Source: UKL13-2 sp044229235 (GTDB lineage: Bacteria; Pseudomonadota; Gammaproteobacteria; Burkholderiales; Usitatibacteraceae). From it: a stretch of DNA of 64,000 nt. Where the stretch lies: the NCBI GenBank assembly GCA_044229235.1, contig JBGATH010000019.1, forward strand, positions 1-64,000, in the 5' to 3' direction. Shown in pieces: positions 41,921 to 51,291 of the stretch. The notes below the pieces were generated by a model that saw nothing but the letters and a program-made list of their open reading frames with translations, searched no databases and was not told where the DNA came from. The translations under genes and the position numbers were made by a program. The stretch's first letter is position 1. Each line of letters opens with the position of its first letter.

Positions 41921-43675
41921 TCAGTTGTCCCGCTTGAAGTCGATGTCGGCTTCGTAAACCCGGTTGTCGGCACCGGGATTGAACTTCCATTCCATCAGCG
42001 CACGCCGCACCGCGCGGTCAAATACCCGCGAGGGACGCGATTCCACGATCTGGATGTCTTTCACGTTGCCTGCGCTGTCGATGAATACTTTGGCAATGAC
42101 ACTGCCACGCGTGAGTCCCTCGCGGGCCGCCTCACGCGGAAACTCCGGGATGGCACCGGAGCGTTTGACGATCGCGGCCGGCGCGGGTGCTGCAGGCCGG
42201 GGGGGCGGCGCGGCCGGGAGAGCGGTCGCATCCACCGGCGGCGTGGACGCGGCGGGTGCTTTGGAGCCGGTCGCAGCGGGCGCAGCAATCGTAGGTGCCG
42301 GCAACTGCAGTCCCTGCGGCGCGGCCTGGCGTTTTGCCGGCGGTCTTTCGTCGCGGGCGGTCTCGGCCTTGCGCTCGGGATTGACGGGACGGTTCAGCTG
42401 CGGCGGCGGATTCTTCGACGGAACGGGCGTAACCGAAGTTGTCGTCGGGCCGGAAGCCGGACTTGCCGCGCGTGGGGCCGTCTTGGTTGGAACGGGCGCA
42501 ACCGGTGGGACCGTTGCCGGGCTGATTGTCGGGCTCGCTGCGCGCGCAGCAGACTTGGCCGGCGACTCCAGCATTTTGGCAGCAGGCTCGGGTGCGGGCG
42601 CGGGCACAGGACCGGATTTGGGTGGTGCTTTCGGTGGCGCGGCAGGGCTGACGGATGGGGTCGCCGGCGCAGCGGCCGGGTTGCTGGCGACGGGTGCCGG
42701 CACTGGCAGTGCGGGGTTGGTGGACGGCGCTTCAGTTTTGGCGGGAGCCTCGGTCATTGCCGGGGGCGTGGCAAGGGTCGGCGTGGTGGTTGCGACGGCG
42801 GCGGGCGGGGACGACGCGCGCCATTTTTGCACCAGCAAGGCCGACTGGATGCCGGCCGCGAGCAGCAGCAACACGGCGACGGAGCCAACCTTGCGGCGGT
42901 CGTGCAACCAGCTGCCTGCGCCATTCGCCGCGGTACGGTTCCCGGCTGCCAGCGGCGCGAGATGCGGTGGCGGGGAGTCGGCGGTGAACGGGCGCACCGC
43001 AGCGGGAGCAGTCGTGGCGGCCTCCGCTGCGGGCGGCGAAATCACGCGCGTGGTCGTGGTCGCGCTGGCACGGCGTTTCACGGCCCGCGCCTCCGCCACC
43101 TTGAGGGCCGCGTCGCCCTTGCCGGCAACGTAAAGCGCGTGGACCCGCGCATTGTTGTCCGTGCGAGTGCCGTCGAAGGTCAGCAGCGCGCCGTATTCCT
43201 CTGCCAGTCTGGACACCATGTCATGGAACGAGCGCGACACCAGCATCTGGCCCGGCAAAGCGAATCCCATGATGCGCTCGGCGACGTTTATGCCGTCGCC
43301 GACGATATTCACGTGCCCGTTGAAATTCGTACCGAGCTTCACCGGTCCGAGATTGATGCCGATGCGGACGTGGCCGTTGGCGGTTCCGCGACCGATGCCG
43401 ATAGAGTGGTTCGACATGGCATCCTCGATGCCGTCGCGCAGTTTGAGCCCGACCAGCAAAGCATCTTCCGGGTCACCCAGGAAGGTGATGGCGAAGCCGT
43501 CACCGGTGTCGATGACGATGCGGTCGTCGGGCGAAATCGGTTCAAGCGCTTCGGCCGCAAGCGCGTTGCAGGTTTCCTTGACCAGCACCTGTTCCGCGTT
43601 GGATTTGCGCGAAAACTCGACCAGGTCGACGAACACGACACTGCAAATGAACGTGCGGGCTGCCTGTTCCACCAT
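41921..43675 (-). CDS. Class III nucleotide cyclase domain fused to a TonB C-terminal domain
   Basis: A 584-residue protein. Residues 1 to about 185 form a class III cyclase/guanylate-cyclase-like domain: FVDLVEFS (first metal Asp), DTGDGFAITFLGDPEDA (second metal Asp), and VNIVGDGINVAERI, which keeps the Asn and Arg transition-state residues. The base-recognition Lys before the second motif is not evident (Asp instead). A membrane span follows at about 265-284, then some 210 residues of Pro/Ala/Lys-rich spacer like that of TonB, then a TonB C-terminal domain (FPREAAREGLTRGSVIAKVF, then FDRAVRRALMEWKFNPG). Cytoplasmic cyclase joined to periplasmic TonB in one chain is unusual. Encoded immediately before the kinase gene. 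Confidence 0.88.
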   Translation of the reverse strand: MVEQAARTFICSVVFVDLVEFSRKSNAEQVLVKETCNALAAEALEPISPDDRIVIDTGDGFAITFLGDPEDALLVGLKLRDGIEDAMSNHSIGIGRGTANGHVRIGINLGPVKLGTNFNGHVNIVGDGINVAERIMGFALPGQMLVSRSFHDMVSRLAEEYGALLTFDGTRTDNNARVHALYVAGKGDAALKVAEARAVKRRASATTTTRVISPPAAEAATTAPAAVRPFTADSPPPHLAPLAAGNRTAANGAGSWLHDRRKVGSVAVLLLLAAGIQSALLVQKWRASSPPAAVATTTPTLATPPAMTEAPAKTEAPSTNPALPVPAPVASNPAAAPATPSVSPAAPPKAPPKSGPVPAPAPEPAAKMLESPAKSAARAASPTISPATVPPVAPVPTKTAPRAASPASGPTTTSVTPVPSKNPPPQLNRPVNPERKAETARDERPPAKRQAAPQGLQLPAPTIAAPAATGSKAPAASTPPVDATALPAAPPPRPAAPAPAAIVKRSGAIPEFPREAAREGLTRGSVIAKVFIDSAGNVKDIQIVESRPSRVFDRAVRRALMEWKFNPGADNRVYEADIDFKRDN

Positions 43676-43867
43676 GAACCTGGAGACTCCCTCGCGGTTT
43701 GGCTGCGGCCCCGGTCTGGGCGAAGGCCTGCTGTCGGTAATTTATTCAGTGTAACCAATCAGTTCTGCGAATGAAAGCGCGGGGGTTTCGAGGGCGGGTC
43801 AGTGCCATCGGGCTAGAATGCGTTCGAATTCGCTGCGCCGGAGGCGCTTATCGACGTCCTGTCAACA

Positions 43868-44800
43868 TTGTTCGCTGATTTCGTGCACCGCCATAAGCTT
43901 GTCGGCAAGCGAGTTTGCGTCGCGCTGTCAGGCGGCATCGATTCGATCGTGCTGCTGGCGCTGGCGGCGGACTTTCGCGGCTCCGGCGCACTGCAGTTGT
44001 CGGCGGTGCATGTCAATCACGGCCTGAGTCGTAATGCCCAGGATTGGGAGAGCTTCTGCGCCGGCCACTGCGACAAGCTTGCGGTGGAATTGCGGGTTGC
44101 CCGCGTGACCGTCGATCGTGCCTCCGCCGTTGGGCTGGAAGCGGCTGCCCGGACGGCACGTTATGACGCTTTTCGCTGCCTCGACACGGACTACGTCGCG
44201 CTGGCCCAGCATGCCGACGACCAGGCGGAAACGGTATTGCACCAGGCGCTGCGCGGCACCGGGCTAAAGGGTATTGCCGGCATGGGTGCCACGCGCCAGT
44301 TACCGTCTGGTCCCGTTATCTGCCGCCCGTTGCTTGTGGCGACACGCGCCCAGATCGAAGCGTACGCGACGGCACGGGATCTGAATTGGGTCGAGGACGA
44401 ATCAAACGAGGATACGGCCTACACCCGCAATTTCATCCGGCACGAGCTCGCGCCGGTGATCGCGGCCCGATTCCCGCACTATCGCGAATCATTGGCGCGC
44501 CTCGCGCGCCACGCCGCCGAAGCGGACGCCATGCTTGCCGACCTGGCGAGGCTGGACCTGCAATGGGACGGCACCAACGCCACTGCCGCGCTGCTCGATA
44601 GCCTGCCGCGCGAACGCCAGCGCAACGCGCTTTACCACTGGCTGTCCTGGTTGGGCGCGAAGGCGCAATCGACCGAACAGCTGGATCAGTGGGCCGAGCA
44701 ACTTTTCCGTCCGTCGCCCACTGACAAAGCGCACCGCGCGGGCGGGCATGACTTCGTAATCGTTCGCCGCCGCGATGCCTTGCTGCTGACGGCGAAATAG
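43868..44800 (+). CDS. tilS: tRNA(Ile)-lysidine synthase
   Basis: A 310-residue TilS. It modifies cytidine 34 of tRNA(Ile2) to lysidine using ATP and lysine. The PP-loop is VALSGGIDSIVLLALA; AVHVNHGLSRNAQDW and AQHADDQAETVLHQALRGTG are also typical. The C-terminal TilS_C domain found in long forms is absent, as in some other short TilS. The earliest usual start in frame is TTG 43868, but the reading frame is open upstream and a GGAGG at 43840-43844 lies 5 nt before an ATC at 43850, so the true start may be non-canonical. Confidence 0.88.
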   Translation: MFADFVHRHKLVGKRVCVALSGGIDSIVLLALAADFRGSGALQLSAVHVNHGLSRNAQDWESFCAGHCDKLAVELRVARVTVDRASAVGLEAAARTARYDAFRCLDTDYVALAQHADDQAETVLHQALRGTGLKGIAGMGATRQLPSGPVICRPLLVATRAQIEAYATARDLNWVEDESNEDTAYTRNFIRHELAPVIAARFPHYRESLARLARHAAEADAMLADLARLDLQWDGTNATAALLDSLPRERQRNALYHWLSWLGAKAQSTEQLDQWAEQLFRPSPTDKAHRAGGHDFVIVRRRDALLLTAK

Positions 44801-44876
44801 CCCTTCGGCGCTGGCCAGAACCGGCCAATCCGTGGTAAAATTTAATGTTTTCATCAAGTTACCAAGGATTTCTGAA

Positions 44877-45314
44877 ATGAGCACTGAAGTAAAACAAGAG
44901 CGCACGCTGTCGATCATCAAGCCCGATGCCGTGGCCAAGAACGTTATCGGCGAGATCTACTCCCGCTTTGAAAAAGCCGGCCTGAAGGTGGTTGCGGCCC
45001 GCATGACCCAGCTGTCGCGCGCCGAAGCCGAGGGCTTTTACGCGGTGCACAAAGCGCGTCCGTTCTTCAATGATCTGGTCAATTTCATGATTTCCGGCCC
45101 GGTGATGATCCAGGTGCTGGAAGGTGATGGCGCCATCCTCAAGAACCGCGACCTGATGGGTGCCACCGATCCGAAGAAGGCCGCTGCGGGTACCATCCGC
45201 GCCGATTTCGCCGACTCGATCGATGCCAACGCTGTGCACGGTTCCGATGCCCCCGAGACGGCCGCGGTTGAAATCGCCTATTTCTTCCCCGCGCTGAACG
45301 TTTACTCGCGCTAA
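44877..45314 (+). CDS. ndk: Nucleoside diphosphate kinase
   Basis: A 145-residue Ndk of standard length. It equilibrates nucleoside triphosphates using a phosphohistidine, the His of NAVHGSDAPETA near the C-terminus. The ATP-binding TLSIIKPDAVAKN is intact. The start at 44877 gives MSTEVKQERTLS; a longer ORF from 44832 includes the promoter region. A candidate -10 TAAAAT lies at 44836-44841, about 36 nt upstream. First gene of the conserved run to purA. Confidence 0.96.
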   Translation: MSTEVKQERTLSIIKPDAVAKNVIGEIYSRFEKAGLKVVAARMTQLSRAEAEGFYAVHKARPFFNDLVNFMISGPVMIQVLEGDGAILKNRDLMGATDPKKAAAGTIRADFADSIDANAVHGSDAPETAAVEIAYFFPALNVYSR

Positions 45315-45330
45315 GCGCAGACCAAACGAC

Positions 45331-46446
45331 GTGGCCGTCCCCCAGCAAGCGAAAGGCGACAAACCCAATCTCCTCGGCATGACCCTGGCGGAGATGACGG
45401 CGTTGTTTGCGCAACTGGGGGAAAAGCCGTTTCGCGCCAAGCAGGTATTCCGCTGGATTCATCATTTCGGCGCGGACGATTTCGCGCAGATGACGGACCT
45501 TGCCAAATCCTTGCGCGAAAAGCTCCCATCGGTGGCCGTGATCTCGCCGCCGCGGCTCATGACCGAGCAGGCGTCCCGCGACGGCACGCGCAAATGGCTG
45601 CTGGACGTGGGCACCGGCAACGGCATCGAAGTGGTGTTCATCCCGGAGGACGACCGGGGTACGCTGTGCGTTTCCTCGCAGGTGGGCTGCGCGCTTGACT
45701 GCACCTTTTGCTCCACCGGCAAGCAGGGCTTCAACCGCAACCTGACCGCCGCTGAAATCGTCGGCCAGTTGTGGTGGGCCAACAAGGCCATGGGGCGCGA
45801 TCCCAAGGGGGAGCGAATCGTTAGTAACGTGGTCATGATGGGCATGGGCGAACCCCTGGCCAACTTCGACAACGTCACCGCTGCCATGGACATCATGCTT
45901 GACGACCACGGTTACGGGCTGTCGCGGCGCCGGCTTACGCTTTCCACCAGCGGCGTCGTACCCAACCTCAAGCGACTCAAGGCGCGCTGCCCGGTGGCGC
46001 TTGCGGTGTCGCTGCACGCGCCCAATGACAAGTTGCGCGACGTGCTGGTGCCGATCAACCAGAAATATCCCCTGGCGGAACTGCTTGCGACGATCCGTGA
46101 TTACCTGGAAGCGGCGCCACGCGATTTCGTGACCTTTGAGTACGTCATGCTCGACGGCGTGAACGACAGCGTGCAGCAGGCGCACGAACTGGTTGCTTTG
46201 GTGGGTGACCTGCCGTGCAAATTCAACCTGATTCCCTGGAACCCGTTTCCGGAAGCGCCCTATCAGCGATCCAGCAACAATGCCATACACCGTTTCCGCG
46301 CCGTCCTGCAGGATGCGGGCTTCGTGGTGACCGTGCGCAAGACCCGCGGCGATGATATTGATGCCGCCTGCGGCCAGCTGGCAGGACAGGTGATCGATAA
46401 GTCGCAGCGCACCAAAACCATTAAAGTCACATCCGTACCGGCATAG
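45331..46446 (+). CDS. rlmN: Dual-specificity 23S rRNA/tRNA methyltransferase RlmN
   Basis: A 371-residue radical SAM enzyme that makes 2-methyladenosine at A2503 of 23S rRNA and A37 of some tRNAs. The CxxxCxxC cluster motif is CALDCTFC, the resolving Cys lies near the C-terminus in IDAACGQL, and VVMMGMGEPLANFDN and LAVSLHAPND are conserved. The start is a GTG at 45331, 16 nt after the ndk stop. Standard partner of ndk and pilW in betaproteobacteria. Confidence 0.96.
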   Translation: MAVPQQAKGDKPNLLGMTLAEMTALFAQLGEKPFRAKQVFRWIHHFGADDFAQMTDLAKSLREKLPSVAVISPPRLMTEQASRDGTRKWLLDVGTGNGIEVVFIPEDDRGTLCVSSQVGCALDCTFCSTGKQGFNRNLTAAEIVGQLWWANKAMGRDPKGERIVSNVVMMGMGEPLANFDNVTAAMDIMLDDHGYGLSRRRLTLSTSGVVPNLKRLKARCPVALAVSLHAPNDKLRDVLVPINQKYPLAELLATIRDYLEAAPRDFVTFEYVMLDGVNDSVQQAHELVALVGDLPCKFNLIPWNPFPEAPYQRSSNNAIHRFRAVLQDAGFVVTVRKTRGDDIDAACGQLAGQVIDKSQRTKTIKVTSVPA

Positions 46447-46496
46447 CGCGCATGGGCAAGCAGCGCCGGCATTCATCTACCCTTCGGAGAGACGTC

Positions 46497-47282
46497 TTGA
46501 ACAGATCCTTGCTGGCCGGCATGACCAATTGCTGCATCGCCGGCCTGTTGTTGCTGGGCGGCTGCGTATCGCAGACCACGATCGAGAGCAAGCTGCCCGA
46601 CCAGGTCAGCCCGAGCGACCCGGCATTCCGCGCCAAGGTGCATACCGAACGCGCCAGCGAGTACTACAAGATCGGCAACTATGGCGTGGCGCTGGAGGCG
46701 GTCCAGCAGGCGCTGGCGGCGGTATCCAATTACGCGCCGGCATACAACATGCTGGGTGTGATCAACATGCAGCTCAAGCAGGACGCCAAGGCCAGCGATG
46801 CCTTCGAGCGTGCCTTGCAGCTCGCCCCGAACGATTCCGACATCATGAACAATTACGGCTGGTTCATCTGCCAGCGCCGCGATCCGCGGCAGTCGATGAG
46901 CTACTTCCAGTCAGCCCTCCGCAATCCGCTCTACAACTCGCCGGAGAGGGCGCTGCACAATGCCGGTGTTTGCGTGCGCACGACCGGTGACATTGCCCAG
47001 GCCGAAGCCAATTTTCGCGCCGCGCTGCAGCGCCAGCCGCAATACTCGCCTTCAATGCTCGAGCTGTCCGACCTTTTGCTCGGCCTGGGGCGCATCAAGG
47101 AAGCTGAGGTTTTCCTCAATCGCTACATGACGATCGTGTCCGGTGTGCCGGCCGATGCGCTGCTGCTGGGCGTGCGCGTTGCGCGCGCGTCGGGCGACAA
47201 GACTGCTGAAGCCAGTTATTACCAGCAACTGCGCCGCCGCTTCCCCGACAGCGCGCAAAGCCGTGCTGCCGAAACACGCTGA
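46497..47282 (+). CDS. pilW: Type IV pilus biogenesis/stability lipoprotein PilW (PilF)
   Basis: A 261-residue lipoprotein with six or so TPR motifs (for example YNMLGVINMQLKQDAKASDAF and NNYGWFICQRRDPRQSMSYF). It is the pilotin for secretin PilQ assembly in the outer membrane. A TTG start at 46497 was chosen because it has a ribosome site (GGAGAG, 46485-46490) and directly precedes the lipoprotein signal with lipobox LLGGC. An upstream ATG at 46452 would add 15 charged residues. Confidence 0.9.
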   Translation: MNRSLLAGMTNCCIAGLLLLGGCVSQTTIESKLPDQVSPSDPAFRAKVHTERASEYYKIGNYGVALEAVQQALAAVSNYAPAYNMLGVINMQLKQDAKASDAFERALQLAPNDSDIMNNYGWFICQRRDPRQSMSYFQSALRNPLYNSPERALHNAGVCVRTTGDIAQAEANFRAALQRQPQYSPSMLELSDLLLGLGRIKEAEVFLNRYMTIVSGVPADALLLGVRVARASGDKTAEASYYQQLRRRFPDSAQSRAAETR

Positions 47283-47287
47283 GTACC

Positions 47288-48394
47288 ATGACCGAGAATC
47301 AAATCACTTCCGATCGCGCCGAGGCGCCGGCCGCAGATCTTCCTTCACCGCCGCATTCGCTGGCTGACAACGCGGTTTCCGCGACGCCGATGACGGCGAA
47401 TGCCACCGGCGCACTGCTGCGCGCGACGCGCGAAGCGCAGGGGCTGGCCGTGAGCGATATCGCCAACCGGCTGCGCATGGGGACCAAGCAGGTGGCGGCA
47501 CTGGAGAGTGGCGACTTCTCGGCGCTGCCGACCGGCACTTTCCTGCGCGGCTTCGTGCGCAACTATGCCAAAACGCTCAACCTTGCGCCGGACGAGGTGC
47601 TGGCCAAGCTGGAGAGTGACCATGCCAGCGCGCGACCGTTGAAGGCGACCCCGGTCGTGGTGCCTGCGCAGCAAAATATCAAGGTGCCGGTTCCGGGTGG
47701 CGAGCTCGCCACGCCCAAGGCGCGCGTGGCCATCGCTGGCCTGGTGGTGTGCCTGCTGTTCGGCGCGGTCTGGTACTGGTGGGAATACGTGCGGCCACAT
47801 CGTGCTGAAGGCGGTCGCGCGGTCACGCCGGTCGCGGCCCCTGCCGTGCCCGAAGCGCCGGTCTCGGTGCCGGTGCGCCCGCCGGAAATCGCGCCGGCGG
47901 TCGGGCCCGCGCTGGAGCCGGGTGCGACGGCAGCGGGAGAAGCAGCCAACAAGGCTGCCGCGCCGGTTTCGACTGAGCCTCGCGCGGCCCCTGTGACCGA
48001 GAAGGTTGAGCGCGCGCCAAGCTCGACCCCTGCCGCACCGGCAAAGACGCCATCGGCTGCCGCAGCGGTGCCGCCAGCCGGCAAAACCGCCACGTCGCCA
48101 CCGCCGAGTGCGCCACCTGCACCTGCTGCTTCGAAGCCGGTTGCGACCTCCGGGTCAGGCGCTGTTCTCGGTTTCACGTTCAGCGGTGAGTCGTGGGTGG
48201 AAGTTTCGGACGCCAACGGCAAGCAGGTGCTGTCGCGCAAGTTTCGTGCGGGTGATGCCGAGGAAGTCGTGGGGCGGCCGCCGTTCTCGGTCGTCATCGG
48301 CAATGCCCAGGTGACGCGCATGGCCTACAACGGTCGCGAATATGACCTGGCTCCGTACACCAAGTTTTCTGTTGCGCGCGTCGCCGTAAAATAA
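47288..48394 (+). CDS. rodZ: RodZ-like cell-shape protein (HTH plus DUF4115)
   Basis: A 368-residue bitopic protein. The cytoplasmic helix-turn-helix at residues 35-95 (LLRATREAQGLAVSDIANRL) binds MreB in RodZ rather than DNA. A membrane span lies near residues 144-162 (VAIAGLVVCLLFGAVWYWW), followed by a Pro/Ala-rich linker and a C-terminal DUF4115 domain (FSGESWVEVSDANGKQVLSR). It positions the MreB-based elongation machinery. The order pilW-rodZ-ispG is conserved in proteobacteria. Confidence 0.92.
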   Translation: MTENQITSDRAEAPAADLPSPPHSLADNAVSATPMTANATGALLRATREAQGLAVSDIANRLRMGTKQVAALESGDFSALPTGTFLRGFVRNYAKTLNLAPDEVLAKLESDHASARPLKATPVVVPAQQNIKVPVPGGELATPKARVAIAGLVVCLLFGAVWYWWEYVRPHRAEGGRAVTPVAAPAVPEAPVSVPVRPPEIAPAVGPALEPGATAAGEAANKAAAPVSTEPRAAPVTEKVERAPSSTPAAPAKTPSAAAAVPPAGKTATSPPPSAPPAPAASKPVATSGSGAVLGFTFSGESWVEVSDANGKQVLSRKFRAGDAEEVVGRPPFSVVIGNAQVTRMAYNGREYDLAPYTKFSVARVAVK

Positions 48395-48455
48395 CGCCCT
48401 CGCAATCGGCGCAGGGCGCCGACGCCACACGCTCGTCACCGGTACAGGATTAGTC

Positions 48456-49733
48456 ATGTTCGAACCCATTTCCCGCCGTGCTTCCCGGCAAGTCGTGATC
48501 GGCAACGTAAAAGTTGGCGGCGATGCGCCGGTAATGGTGCAGTCCATGACCAACACCGATACCGAGGATGTCGCGGCGACGGTGTCGCAAGTTGCCGCGC
48601 TGGCGCGCGCCGGTTCCGAGGTGGTGCGAGTTACCGTCAACACACTGGGTGCGGCGCGCGCGGTACCGCAGATTCGCGTCAAGCTGGATGCCATGGGTAT
48701 CGACGTTCCGCTGGTGGGCGACTTTCATTTCAATGGCCACAAGCTTCTCACCGAGATTCCGGAGTGTGCCGGCGCCCTGGCCAAGCTGCGCATCAATCCG
48801 GGCAACGTCGGTCACGGCAGCAAGCGCGACGACCAGTTCGGCGCCATGATCGAAACGGCCATCCGCTACGACAGGCCGGTGCGCATTGGCGTGAACTGGG
48901 GTTCGCTGGACCCGGAACTGATTGCCCGCATGATGGACGAGAACGGCGCCCGCGCCCAACCGCTTGCCGCAGATGCGGTGATGCGCGAGGCACTCATTGT
49001 TTCGGCGCTGGAAAGCGCGGCCAAAGCCGAGCAGATCGGCCTCGCCGGGAACAAGATCATCCTCTCCTGCAAGGTGAGCGCGGTGCAGGATTTGATTGCC
49101 GTATACCGCGATCTCGCGCGGCGCTGTGATTACCCGCTGCATCTGGGTCTGACCGAGGCCGGCATGGGCTCCAAGGGAATCGTCGCGTCGACCGCCGCTT
49201 TGTCGGTACTGCTGCAGGAAGGCATCGGCGACACGATCCGCATTTCACTTACTCCGGAACCAAACGGCGACCGCACCCGTGAAGTGATCGTCGCGCAGGA
49301 AATCCTGCAGACCATGGGCTTGCGTTCGTTCACGCCGATGGTTGCGGCCTGTCCCGGTTGCGGACGCACCACCAGCACTTTTTTCCAGGAACTTGCCGAG
49401 AAGATCCAGTCTTACCTGCGCAACCAGATGCCGGTGTGGAAGTCGCAGTATCCGGGTGTGGAGGATATGCATGTGGCGGTAATGGGCTGCGTGGTGAACG
49501 GGCCCGGTGAATCCAAGCTGGCCGATATCGGCATCTCCCTGCCGGGTTCCGGTGAACGACCGGTGGCGCCGGTGTATGTCGATGGCGAGAAGGCGGTGAC
49601 CCTCAAGGGTGATCGTATCGCCGAGGACTTCCAGGCGCTGGTCGATGATTACGTGAAGAAAAACTACGCGCCGGGCTCGGCACGGCGGCCGCGTTCCCGC
49701 AAGAAAGAGATTCCCATCAAAGCGGTGGCCTGA
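48456..49733 (+). CDS. ispG: (E)-4-hydroxy-3-methylbut-2-enyl-diphosphate synthase (flavodoxin)
   Basis: A 425-residue IspG, the longer proteobacterial form. It converts MEcPP to HMBPP in the MEP isoprenoid pathway using a 4Fe-4S cluster. Cluster cysteines lie in AACPGCGRTTS and GCVVNGPGES. The N-terminus (RRASRQVVIGNVKVGGDAP) and MVQSMTNTDT are typical. It is followed by a dispersed repeat and then hisS. Confidence 0.97.
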   Translation: MFEPISRRASRQVVIGNVKVGGDAPVMVQSMTNTDTEDVAATVSQVAALARAGSEVVRVTVNTLGAARAVPQIRVKLDAMGIDVPLVGDFHFNGHKLLTEIPECAGALAKLRINPGNVGHGSKRDDQFGAMIETAIRYDRPVRIGVNWGSLDPELIARMMDENGARAQPLAADAVMREALIVSALESAAKAEQIGLAGNKIILSCKVSAVQDLIAVYRDLARRCDYPLHLGLTEAGMGSKGIVASTAALSVLLQEGIGDTIRISLTPEPNGDRTREVIVAQEILQTMGLRSFTPMVAACPGCGRTTSTFFQELAEKIQSYLRNQMPVWKSQYPGVEDMHVAVMGCVVNGPGESKLADIGISLPGSGERPVAPVYVDGEKAVTLKGDRIAEDFQALVDDYVKKNYAPGSARRPRSRKKEIPIKAVA

Positions 49734-49738
49734 GCCGA

Positions 49739-49804
49739 AACGCCAGCACCCGCGCGGCCTGCAGGCCGAAAGTGCCTGAAAGTCCGCGCCAATGCTCGAG
49801 TTTG
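49739..49804. repeat. Dispersed palindromic repeat, copy 7 (degenerate)
   Basis: Left part AAACGCCAGCACCCGCGCGG, middle CTGCAGGCCGAAAGTGCC, right part TCCGCGCCAATGCTCGAGTT. It starts a few bases after the ispG stop and lies before hisS. Confidence 0.65.
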
Positions 49805-49928
49805 CTGCTGGCTTTTTGCCTGTAGCCGCTACATCCGGGCGCAAATACGGATGGCGGTCGAGGGGTAAATGCCTGTAAAATATTGAGTTTTCCGCGTTCC
49901 GTCATTTTTCCCGCGTTTCACTGTCCCC

Positions 49929-51206
49929 ATGAGCAAAACCCTGCAAGCCGTTCGCGGCATGAACGATCTGTTGCCGCAAGACGCGCCGCTCTGGCAGTTT
50001 CTGGAAGACACGACGCGTGAGGTATTCGAGCAATATGGCTACCGCCTGATGCGTGCGCCGGTGGTGGAGCCGACCTCCCTGTTCGTGCGGTCCATCGGCG
50101 AAGTGACCGATATCGTCGAGAAAGAGATGTACTCGTTCGAGGACTCGATGAACGGCGACAAGCTCACCTTGCGACCGGAAGCCACGGCCGGGCTCGTGCG
50201 GGCCGCGATCGAGCACAATATTCTTTACGAAGGTCCCAAGCGCGTATGGACCTGGGGGCCGATGTTTCGCCACGAGCGCCCACAGAAGGGGCGTTACCGC
50301 CAGTTCTACCAATTCGACGTCGAGGCCCTGGGCTTTGCCGGGCCGGATGTGGACGCCGAACAGATTGTGATGCTGGCGCGCTTGTGGGAGCGGTTGGGGT
50401 TTCGCGATGTGGCGTTGCACATCAATTCGATCGGTGATGCGCCGGCGCGCAGCGCGCACCGCGAGGCGCTGGTCAAGTATTTCGAAGCGCATGCCGACGA
50501 ACTGGATGAGGACGCAAAGCGGCGGCTCTATACCAACCCGCTGCGCACGCTCGACACCAAGAATCCGGCCATGCAGTCCCTGGTCGACGGCGCGCCTCGG
50601 CTCGAAGAATTTCTCGGCGAAGCGGAAAAAGCGCACTTTGCCGGTGTAAAGCAGCGACTGGAATCGGCCGGGCTCAGTTTCGTGGTCAACCCGCGTCTGG
50701 TGCGCGGCTTCGATTATTACAACCGCACGGTGTTTGAATTCATCGCCAAGGGTCGTGATTGGGAACTGACCATTGCCGGTGGCGGTCGGTATGACGGACT
50801 GATGGAACAACTGGGCGGCAAGCCGGCGCCATCATGCGGGTTCGGTTTTGGTGTCGAGCGTGTGCTGATGCTCCTTGCGGAGGGTTCGCCGGCGGTGTCG
50901 CAACCGCTGGATGCCTATGTGGTTTACGCGGACGGGCTGGCCGCGCAGGGGTTCACCGTTGCGGAGCAATTGCGCGACCTCGGATTGAAAGTCGCGCTGC
51001 ACGGTACGCCGGATGGCAACACGGCAAGTTTCAAGTCGCAGATGAAGAAGGCTGATGGCAGCGGAGCGCGCTTTGCTATCATTCTGGGCTCTGATGAAGT
51101 GGCGGCGAACAAGGTGAGCCTCAAGCCGTTGCGCGACATCGGTCCGCAGGAGTTGCTTGCGCTGCCGGAAGTGGCGGCGAAGATTGCACAGGAGCTTGTC
51201 CGCTGA
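49929..51206 (+). CDS. hisS: Histidine--tRNA ligase
   Basis: A 425-residue class II synthetase of the usual length. Motif 1 region begins LQAVRGMNDLLPQD, motif 2 is FRHERPQKGRYRQFYQFD, and motif 3 is GFGFGVERVLML. The histidine-specific LVRGFDYYNRTVFE and AGGGRYDGL are present. It charges tRNA(His). The related HisZ gene is present at 58991; this one is the catalytic enzyme because it keeps the arginine-rich motif 2 and full anticodon domain. Confidence 0.97.
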   Translation: MSKTLQAVRGMNDLLPQDAPLWQFLEDTTREVFEQYGYRLMRAPVVEPTSLFVRSIGEVTDIVEKEMYSFEDSMNGDKLTLRPEATAGLVRAAIEHNILYEGPKRVWTWGPMFRHERPQKGRYRQFYQFDVEALGFAGPDVDAEQIVMLARLWERLGFRDVALHINSIGDAPARSAHREALVKYFEAHADELDEDAKRRLYTNPLRTLDTKNPAMQSLVDGAPRLEEFLGEAEKAHFAGVKQRLESAGLSFVVNPRLVRGFDYYNRTVFEFIAKGRDWELTIAGGGRYDGLMEQLGGKPAPSCGFGFGVERVLMLLAEGSPAVSQPLDAYVVYADGLAAQGFTVAEQLRDLGLKVALHGTPDGNTASFKSQMKKADGSGARFAIILGSDEVAANKVSLKPLRDIGPQELLALPEVAAKIAQELVR

Positions 51207-51291
51207 CAATGCGGCCGCGGATGATTGCGGCCGTGGTGTCCGGCGAAGTCAGGCGGAGATTGGTTAAGCAGGAAAGTTCAGGAAAGAGTTC

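Noticed and set aside
41918..43774. 618- and 389-residue plus-strand ORFs opposite the cyclase-TonB gene
   Set aside because: The Gly/Arg- or Ala/Gly-rich translation mirrors the Pro/Ala linker of the real minus-strand gene, which has recognisable domains at both ends.
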